Assembly: GCA_946122785.1 (NCBI GenBank)
Contig: CAMGYJ010000011.1
Coordinates: 22,321,007 to 22,385,006, forward strand
Source: Linum tenue
Taxonomy: Eukaryota > Streptophyta > Magnoliopsida > Malpighiales > Linaceae
Length of the DNA stretch: 64,000 nt
Direction: 5' to 3'
Shown here in pieces: positions 55,244 through 64,000 of this stretch (position 1 is the stretch's first letter; each line of letters starts with the position of its first letter). Below the pieces are notes generated by a model. That model had not been told where the DNA came from, made no database searches, and saw nothing but the letters and a program-made list of their open reading frames with translations. Both the position numbers and the translations under genes were made by a program.

Positions 55244-56640
55244 ATGCACTTTATCATGCTAAGATGTTACCCAACATGACACGCCTCTACCGTCACACTA
55301 GAAAGTGGCCAAGTGTAACCACCTACTAATGCGTAGTATAGCGGGTTTAGTTATAAATGTCAACCCGGGTCCTAGGTGTGATGACTACTCCACGAAAATC
55401 TTATTATTTAGCAGTTCAAGTGTAGTGAAGGTCTAACTAAACTAGCAAGAAAAGGCAGTGAAAGTTGTGTTCAAGTTGAGAGAGGTCACCCGGATATGGT
55501 TCCCCCTAGACTGCAGTTAAGCCAGGTTATAATTCACCAAGTTCAAGTTCAATGATAGTTATACAGTGGGAGGTTCTTAAACAGTCTGCAGTATTGACTA
55601 AAGGTCTCCAGACCCTCTCAGTCTGAGTCCCCAGCGGGCGACTAACCTCCACCAGAGTAAACCGATTGAGGCACTAACGAACCAAACCTCCTCTACTGGA
55701 GTAAATCCGGTACAAAATAGTGAATTGACTCCTCGGCTAAAGTCGTCAATTCACTACCTTCAATTAAGGGTGCTCTATCAACCTAGGCATATATTCTGTT
55801 TCTAGGTCAAAGCAGAAATAACAGGAATTTGATCAGGATTCATGTCATTCAAGAAATCAAACCTTCAATTGAATATAATCAATATCAATGATTCATACTT
55901 GGGTTCATACAATCAGACCTAACATACAAATCTAGGGTTCTTCATACCCAGGTGAGTGAGAGAGTTTACTCCATTGAGAGAGAAGGGAAATCTAGCTCAG
56001 ATGAGGAAAACATGTTGTGAAGGATGAGATTCTGCTTTTGGTAATCAATCGGCACTTCTCCAAGCTTAAGCCGAGCTCCAATGGTGATGAAGATCGATCT
56101 AGGGCGCTTGGAGATTCTGGTTCGTTGCTCTCTCTCTAGGTGTCAGCTTTCTTTCTCTAAAACTCGGAACCCTTCAAAAATTGGTCTTCTTTCCCTTAAA
56201 AAGCAGCAGGTCGTGATCCCCAGGCCATAATACCCAGTCGGGTATTTCAGGTGCCCGGCCGGGGATTTCAAAACGCACAGCAGCAGCTAGGGGGTTAATA
56301 CCCGATCGAGATCTAGAATACATGATCGGGTATTTTAGCTCACCAGCCGGGACCCCTTCTGCCATTTCAGAGTCCAAAACACTTTTCCCCGGCCTCTCTT
56401 TGCATTTTACCCGGCCGCGTATTTTAACTCCTGGTCGGGTATTTTCCTCTTCCAGCGCCCCTTTACTCCAACCTCCTCCTTTTGACCCGAAACTTGTTCC
56501 CACGCCTCCATATCAACGCCAAGTCTTGAAATATGACATAAACGAACAACCTAGCGTGAAATCGGCTTAAAACACGAGAATCGACTCTCAAACGGCTCAA
56601 GAATGGAGGTACAAACATGTGCAATTAATGGTCTATCACA
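55244..56640. other. Non-coding region with repeated CGGGTATTT motifs
   Basis: 55310-56100 resembles untranslated retroelement sequence. At 56225-56450 a GC-rich stretch contains CCAGTCGGGTATTTC, CGGCCGGGGATTTC, ATACCCGATCG, GATCGGGTATTTTA, CCCGGCCGCGTATTTTA and GGTCGGGTATTTTCC, i.e. six or seven variants of one motif at a spacing of about 30-60 bases in both orientations. No gene is supported. Confidence 0.45.
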
Positions 56641-56949
56641 ACACTAGGCACTTCACATCTTGTGTGTCTTTAACAACCTCCTCTCATTGACATTGGAGAT
56701 AGCCTTGACACAATGCCATACTAGTTAATGAATTCATGGAACTCAACAACCTATAGGATGCAACATCTATGTCAAACTCGCCGACAACGTAAAATGTCTC
56801 CCTATAGGGAAGGTCAGAGATAGCCTAGTTAATCTTCTTTTCTTATTCAATGAGTCACGAGTTAGAATCTTTTTTTTTTCCAGAGATCTAGAGGAAAATA
56901 TAGATCTTTGATTGTGTTACTTATTTCCATACTACCTTGTATGGGAAAT

Positions 56950-59110
56950 TCTTTGATTCTAGATCATTTCCTTTCCCTAGGCATTCGTACATGCTTTATG
57001 CAGAGAAGCCATGCACTCAATATGGCCTTCGTACAATTCTGCTAGGTCTTGAAATATTTATAGAAGGACATGTTTAATAATATTTCTATTTCCCACCTAG
57101 GCCCCCTTCAAATTTATTTTGTGAGGGATTTCCCAAGAAACACTCTCTCCTTCCAGGCGAAGGTTTTCATTGGTTCGATAATAGTGGAAAGTCATTCCTG
57201 CATTCTCCACCTACAGCCTCGACATGTGCATAATTCCAAAAGATGTTTTTCACTTTGAGTATTAGTGACAAGCAGCTACATTCATTTCCTCTAATACAAT
57301 CTCCAGTCATCCATTACGAAACATTATTAGGGAAATTCACTTGTAACATTTTCCTCCACCATGATTCCTTTTCTAGAATAAACCTACACAACCAATTCAT
57401 AGAAGTGTCGGTTTTATAAGAATATATGTCATGGATACCTAAAATACTCATCGTCTTTAGTACTTTGCCTTAATCTCAAGTGACTAATGTAGTTTTTCTA
57501 CTATTGAGTTCCAGATCATATAAATTGGTTTCAGATCCTTTCCACTGTGGATATTATGCTAAAGCATTAAATAATGAGCATAAGAACATGGGTTGATTCT
57601 CCAAGCATTTTTTTAGGGTCACTCTCCCAACTAGTGACATGTATATTCCTTTCCATCCGTCTAGCATTTTTTTGCATCCTTGTGATTACTGGGTTTCAAA
57701 TTGAGGTTTAGGTAGGTGGTGCACCTATGGAAGCTCAAGGTATATGGTGAGCATAAACTCCTAGTAACATCCACCTATCTCTACCTATCCCGGTAGAGCT
57801 TAGTCTTTTCCATAGTTACTCTCAAACCTATAATGCCCTGGAAAACACTAACAAAGCCGATATGTTGATCACTTTATCTTTAATCGCATCGTAGAGAATA
57901 ATAGTGCCATCCAAATATAGCAAATATGTTACTTCTCCTCTATGTCAAACTTTGTCCATATAAAACCCTGGGATATGTCTTGTATTCTTTATTGTTTTAA
58001 GATTAAGGAGAACACATCAATGGTATGACTGAAGAGAAGTGGTGAGAGTGGGTCACATGTTTCAAGATGAGACAATACTCTTGAAACGACCTTGTATCTT
58101 GAAGCGACACTCCAATCATGCTATGTCAAATGCTTTTTGAATGTCCAACTTAGGATTAGTCCCGGTTTCCAGCTCTTTCTTCTTCTCTTTTGTATCTTAT
58201 TTCTTATTTCTTCTTTGTTTTTTCTCAGCCATGTGGTGGAATTAGGTTGTATTCGTGTGCCCTGATTTGATCCAAAGTACTCTAGATTTCTTCCTCCAAG
58301 AGATCTTCTCAAATAGGAGGACTCTCATTTCACATTTTAGCAAATTTTGACAATACTGTTTGATTTTGACACCTGATCTTATTTCTCATTGTTGTAAATT
58401 ACATTAATTTTCACGAGAATTTCATCGATTATTTTTCAACTTTGCCAAACTATTCTACATTTAACCTTTTGATTAGGTTCTTGGAATGTCTTAGTTTCTG
58501 GATGAACATGAAGAGGTTTGCACCATCCCATATATTCTCAAACTTTCAGGGACAGTGTGCTTTCTCTGTGTTGCCTCACTTCATTATGATTGGGATGTGA
58601 TCTACCTCAATCATGTCTAAAGCAGAGATTGATTCTGGTGCAAAAGCCTCATCAAATTTTGATTCACTAAGCATATGTTGGTACAAAAGAGAGAGACAGC
58701 TTCTCCACCATTGCTCCATAAAAATCCAGCCCGTTGTAGCGGCAATTCTAGGGGTCCACAAGAATTAATTAGAGTTTAAATTCCATCATCATCTCATTAT
58801 CCCATGTTTAGCCCATGATGTTATCTTTTAATCTCACTAAATTAAGTCTTTGGCATAAAGGGCTTTCAGGTAGTGCTGGCACGCCCTATCTAATTTATGT
58901 AGAAAGGCTAGTTCCCCTTTTCTTAGGACCATAGACAACTAGAATAGACAAAATTTCATGCAAGAACTTTTGATCTCGCATCAATGGAGAATTTTCCCTC
59001 TCAAGTTGCACCAGATGGTAATAGCTTTTCCGGTTTCCCCCAATAAATGATAATCTCTCCTTTGGTCCTTTTAGCATCCTTCGTGACCAAATCACTAGAC
59101 CAAATTTCAC
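56950..59110 (-). pseudogene. Degenerate LINE reverse transcriptase remnant
   Basis: Minus-strand phrases follow LINE order. Near 58890 is ELAFLHKLDRA...YLKALYAKDL. Around 58080-58000 HLETCDPLSPLLFSHTIDVF corresponds to the conserved QGDPLSP.LF block. Near 57930-57900 a decayed YADD region reads YLDGTIIL, then VTMEKTKLY. Around 57660-57620 WKGIYMSLVGRVTLKK matches the LSKGGRLTLI-type block. Frameshifts and stops are frequent, so this is an old insertion; 5' and 3' ends are not defined. Confidence 0.5.
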
Positions 59111-60440
59111 TGATTTAACTCACAAGATTAAGAGAAAAAGAACTCCATTTTGACTTTGTTAGTCGCATAACAGAGGGTGCAGATTTGTGGCCCCAACTTA
59201 CGTATTTCAATTTGAAGTTTTGATCTTGGTTTGCTCTTATTTTTTACTTTACATTCCTTGACAAGCTCATCAATTTGGAAGTGGCATTCATTTTCAAGAT
59301 TGGTGGTTAAAAGGTTGAGAAAGTGCCAAAACTTAAGACCAAAATCTTTTCTATGTCTTGTTGAGTCAGCCACAACATAAAGTGTGCTTTGTGCAAAGGG
59401 GGAAAAATAAAATTTGCAGAGAGTTGGTACCGAAGGAGAGTCCCCTAGTTTACTCTTACAACCCTCTCTCTCAGTCTTTCTCTCTGTAAGGGTCACTTCC
59501 TCTCGCATCTCTCCAGCTAATATTTTATATGCTCCTTTTTGGTGACCTAAGAAGATTTCTTTCAAAACAATTGGATCTTGTGAACTGAATAATTCGTGTG
59601 GAGTTCAGAAAAGCCCTTTTGAATTTGGTAAATTTGGGTAAAACAAAGGAAAAATAAAATTCCCAAAAGTAAAACAAAAGGATGCCTGACAAGATTTATT
59701 CTCACGTCACTACGAATTTTGAGTAATGACTGGAAGAGGGATAAAGAGGAAAAAGTCCCAAACACAAGAACAGTTGACTCTCGGTCGCTTCTTGGAGTGC
59801 ATATCATTTGCTATCCATGGTATATATGTATCATATAGATGCCATATTCGTCACTAGAAAATATTTTTCTCATTTGAGAGAGCTTTCCATAAAAGGATTG
59901 TGGCATGTTGCTACCAAAAGGTGTGAAGAAAGAAAAAGTCAAAGATGGGGAAAAATTACAAAATGCCGCAAGCTAAGAAATGAAAAGGTTAAGAATGCCA
60001 AAAATTCAATATTAAAAAAAACAAGCTAAATGGACGTCTAAGCAAGTGAATCAAATTGTATAGGTCATCCACACTTAATTCACAAGAGCCATTTATCTCG
60101 CTCGTAAATGTAAGCATATCATTTATTTCGGGCCTATCTCTTGCTTCTCGGTTTTAGTTCACAAACTTGCCGCCATTCGTGGTTCCTATTTGAAAGTTTC
60201 CACTTAAGAGCTTCAAAATCGCATCCAACAAAATCAAATAATTAATGTCCGTGTGAAATGTAACTAAATAATAATAATAATCATCCAATTCTCTTTCTTT
60301 CTCTCCGGCCCTTCCCTTTACACATCATTGCATGCTTTGTCGCTTTCTTCATCTTTAATCATCCTACTCATGCCTTGCAGCCATCAATAGAGCACTGTAT
60401 ACGTCTACTATGTCGTGCTAATGATTAATTAACATAAAAA
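59111..60440. other. Upstream region of the Ca2+-ATPase gene
   Basis: 59128-59565 has a 145-codon minus-strand frame without known domains. The 150 bases before the ATG are CT-rich (TTCTCTTTCTTTCTCTCC at about 60289-60306), typical of a plant 5' leader, with an (AAT)n stretch at about 60268-60283. No definite TATA box could be assigned. Confidence 0.4.
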
Positions 60441-63400
60441 ATGGAGAAGTTTTTGAGAGACAATTTTGACGTCCAATCCAAGCGGCCCTCTGAAGAAACT
60501 CTACGACGATGGCGCTCCTCCGTCTCTGTTGTCAAGAACCCTCGTCGTCGCTTCCGCATGGTCGCTGACCTAGCCAAACGTGCGGAAGCTGAGAAGAAAC
60601 GTAAAAAACTTCAGGTTCTCCCTCACTTTCTAGAAAAATATAGTAGCTTCAGAATAGTTGTGTATCTACTTTTGGCTCATTTATAAACTTCTTTCCATGC
60701 ATGTTTCACTGTTGTAGAAAGCATTCTTGTTTTGCATTTCACCTCAATTCGATTGGATTGAAACTCTGATGGCTTGCAAGATAATGGATCATTGATTCCA
60801 AGGATTTGAACATCATCTTTGAGTTCAATCCAAAATATGCTTCATTTGCATAAACATTTAAATTTCATTTGTCAAAAATTTTAATGTGTTACAAACCCAA
60901 TTGGATGCACATTTTCAAATCTCTCATCCAATCAAGACATAAGTTATTTATATGGTTGATAGTGGAACATTATTTTTACATGGGAAGGAGTTTTTATGTA
61001 CTTGTTCTTGCGAATCACATTTAGGTGTAGCATCCACTTAAGATCCTCAACAGCCCAATCATAGAAATATTTTGCGTACATCCATGAAGAAAATCATTAA
61101 TATGATGGATCAAATTATTCGAAGATAGAATAAGTATTAATGCTACAAAATTTATTATTTAGACTTGCATTAAATCTATGAATTATTTTTGTTTTCAGGA
61201 GTGGAGAGCTAGCTAGCTTCAAATTTTAGGTTATATATCAAATTTTTGGTGCAAAAAATAATTATTAATCATTTTTTTAATTTTTTTCTTATGCTTTGAG
61301 AGGGTTTCGTGTTATTGGATGACTTGGTCGTATCATTAATTTTTCTATGATCGTCACTTATAGAAGAACTATCACTTTTCTTTCTCTTATTGAATGCCAT
61401 TACTTTATAAGAAAGGTGGAGTCCCTAAGATAGCTATATTGAATAATGAAATACTCAGAGATTATTAACTAATTAGAGTACTAACCTATAATTTGCATTC
61501 CTTATTTATAATAAGAGGTATGCCTAAAACATACAATAATAAAACTTAGCCTTAGACTTATTATTCTTCTGGTTACTAACAGAGGTAAGGTTAACGTATT
61601 GGTGCCCCATTGTTTCGTGTTGTTGTCTTTCCTCATTTATGAGTTTGCTAGGAGCCTAGGATTGTGTTTTCATCTCCTATGTGTTTGTTCAAGCTTCTAA
61701 AATGAAGTGAAGGACCAAAAAATCTCAAACCCCATGGAATGAGATTTTCTTATCACCATTTCTCAGCTCTAATTGACGGTTTGGAAGAGTTGAAATTTTC
61801 TTCTGCGCAATACTAGCACTTCATTTGAGTTTCTTTCTTACTATATGCTCCAATCGTACTGCTAGGAAAAGATTCGGGTGGCACTCTACGTGCAGAAGGC
61901 AGCATTGCAGTTCATCGATGGTACTAAACCAAAACTCGCGCCAACAATGTTTTGGTTTGAGCCTTTCATTACATATGGGTTACGGGAAATACTCTTTCTG
62001 AATATATATTTCTTAAAGAATTGTTATTAATAAAAGGGTTCCTTCTGTTGCAACAGCTGCTGCTATAGCTGCATCAAACAATAATAACCAAAGCCGGGTA
62101 GAGTACAAGCTTCCTGATGATGTTAAACTTGCCGGTTTTGGCATCGATCCCAATGATTTGGGTTCCATGGTTAGATCTCATGACAAGAAGGGCTTGGCAT
62201 CTCGTGGAGGAGTTGAAGGCTTGTCTAGACTAGTGTCAGTTTCACTAATGAATGGCATAGTTTCTAGTGATGTTCCTCTAAGGCAGAACATCTATGGCAC
62301 GAATCAATATGCTGAGAAGCCCGCAAGATCATTCTGGATGTTTGTTTGGGAAGCTCTTCATGACTTGACACTAATCATTCTCATGGTCTGTGCTGTTATA
62401 TCTGTCGGTGTTGGCATTGCCACTGAAGGTTGGCCTGATGGCATGTACGACGGGGTCGGGATAATCCTCTGCATATTATTGGTCGTTATGGTTACAGCCG
62501 TGAGTGACTACAAGCAGTCATTACAATTCAAGGTTTTGGATAAGGAGAAGAAGAATATTATGGTTCAAGTTACTAGAGAAGGTTGCAGGCAGAAGGTTTC
62601 GGTATACAATTTAGTGGTTGGGGACATTGTTCACCTCTCAATTGGAGATTTGGTTCCAGCAGATGGGGTGCTTATTTCAGGCCATAGCTTGTCCATCGAT
62701 GAATCTAGCCTTTCTGGTGAGAGCGAGCCTGTGGATGTACACAAAGACAGACCATTTTTACTATCTGGAACCAAAGTTCAAGACGGTTCTGGTAAAATGA
62801 TGGTTACATCAGTAGGGATGAGGACAGAATGGGGAAGACTGATGGTCACTTTGAGTGAAACGGGAGATGAAGAAACGCCATTGCAGGTCAAGCTAAATGG
62901 AGTTGCGACGATAATTGGGAAGATTGGTCTGGCTTTTGCCATGATGACATTCTTGGTTCTCCTAGGGAGATATCTTCTCACCAAGGCAAATAATGACCAG
63001 TTGACTGAATGGTCCATGGATGATGCCTTGCAGCTCTTGAATTTTTTTGCTATTGCGGTTACTATTATTGTTGTTGCGGTCCCAGAGGGGCTGCCTTTGG
63101 CGGTCACTTTAAGTCTCGCATTTGCGATGAAGAAATTAATGAATGATAGAGCTTTAGTGAGACATCTTTCTGCTTGTGAGACGATGGGCTCTGCTAGCTG
63201 CATATGCACTGATAAGACTGGGACACTGACCACCAACCATATGGTTGTCAACAAAGTATGGATTTGTGGAGAGACGAAACTAATCAAAGGTGGTGTTGCA
63301 GACACAAACAAGGTTATCAAGTCAATTGTCTCAGAACATGTGTTTGATATGCTTCTCCATGCCATATTTCAGAACACAGGATCCGAGGTTGTGAAGGGGA

Positions 63401-64000
63401 AAGATGGGAAAACTAACATTTTGGGGACGCCCACTGAGACTGCAATCCTAGAGTTTGGAATGCTTCTAGGGGGTGATTTCAAAGTCCATCGTAGGGAATA
63501 TGATATAGTTAAAGTAGAGCCATTCAACTCAGTTAAGAAAAAGATGTCTGTGCTCGTAACACTCCCGGAACGAAAAGGATTTAGAGCATTCTGCAAAGGT
63601 GCATCAGAAATAATCTTGACAATGTGTGACAAGGTACTAGGCTCCGATGGAAAAAATATTTCTTTATCTGACCAGGAAAGGAAGAAGATCATGAATGTTA
63701 TCGATCATTTTGCATCTGAAGCTTTGAGGACTCTATGCTTGGCTTACAAAGATGTAGGGAAGGCTATTTCAAAAGGTAGCAATATCCCTGAAGATGGCTA
63801 CACATTGATATGTATCGTTGGGATTAAGGACCCTGTTAGGCCTGGGGTTAGGGAAGCAGTCAAGACTTGTTTAGCTGCTGGGATTAAGGTTCGTATGGTT
63901 ACTGGTGACAATATTAATACAGCAAAAGCTATTGCCAGGGAATGTGGCATTTTGACTGATGGTGGATTGGCTATTGAGGGTTTGGATTTTCGAGATAAAA
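60441..64000 (+). CDS. ACA: Autoinhibited P2B-type Ca2+-ATPase (ACA4/ACA11-like), 5' part, runs off the window
   Basis: Three exons are seen: 60441-60614 (58 codons, ends before GT), 61866-61920, and 62057 to beyond 64000, joined by a 1,251-base phase-0 intron and a 136-base phase-1 intron. About 724 of the expected 1,020-1,040 residues are present with no lesion. The N terminus (MEKFLRDNFDVQ, then RRWRSSVSVVKNPRRRFRMV at about 22-41) is the calmodulin-binding autoinhibitory region typical of plant ACA pumps. Then come the first membrane segments, the actuator loop SGES at 296-299, PEGL at 419-422 in the fourth membrane helix (Ca2+ site), the phosphorylation motif DKTGTLT with catalytic D462, the ATP-binding KGAS at K590, and TGDN at 692-695. 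The enzyme would pump Ca2+ out of the cytosol using ATP and be relieved from autoinhibition by Ca2+/calmodulin. Sequence resembles the tonoplast ACA4/ACA11 group more than the plastid/ER ACA1/ACA2 group, so vacuolar location is inferred. The missing part holds the hinge and the last membrane helices. Confidence 0.95.

Overview
This window is nuclear DNA from a flowering plant, probably a eudicot. The evidence is AT-rich intergenic sequence, plant-type introns, a calmodulin-regulated P2B Ca2+-ATPase, a wax-synthase-type MBOAT acyltransferase, a plant mobile domain fragment, and Ty1-copia, Ty3-gypsy, hAT, Mutator-like, CACTA, Harbinger-like and LINE remnants. The species cannot be named from the sequence. 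Two genes look functional: the single-exon acyltransferase at 23447-24502 (minus) and the Ca2+-ATPase that starts at 60441 (plus) and runs off the right edge. A transit-peptide exon resembling chloroplast protease DEG5 (39415-39696, minus) looks orphaned. Two short unidentified exon-like frames lie at 261-325 and 10675-10866.

Layout: 1-6.1 kb holds a CACTA end inside a copia remnant, LTR-like pieces and a 274-bp tandem duplication. A broken hAT element lies at 6.6-9.9 kb. At 11.6-15.4 kb is a 1,112-bp tandem repeat whose tail (about 60-bp minisatellite plus a fixed terminator block) is reiterated. At 15.5-19.1 kb is a Mutator-like element with a deleted transposase and an antisense plant-mobile-domain pseudogene. 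A 1.3-kb element with long TIRs and a perfect 10-bp target duplication follows at 19345-20650, then a Harbinger-type MITE, a tRNA-derived SINE-like piece and a 339-bp tandem duplication. The acyltransferase comes next.

From 24.9 to 39.3 kb a copia element (403-bp LTRs, TSD TCTCC) contains a nested 9-kb chromodomain gypsy element (TSD GAAAC). The 3-kb pol-LTR segment inside the gypsy element is inverted, and this is the most unusual structure here. Further right are two minisatellites, a 5'-truncated LINE, a stack of foldback elements joined through (TA)n tracts, a Harbinger-like element split by a second copia (TSD AGGAG), a gypsy gag remnant, a degenerate minus-strand LINE, and the Ca2+-ATPase.

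The genes do not form a pathway. The window is two unrelated membrane-protein genes separated by layered transposons whose insertion order can be read from target-site duplications. I saw no convincing new molecular system. The novelty is structural: the inverted gypsy, the copia LTRs with TA...TA ends, the MULE/PMD composite, the TSD-flanked long-TIR element and the (TA)n stack.
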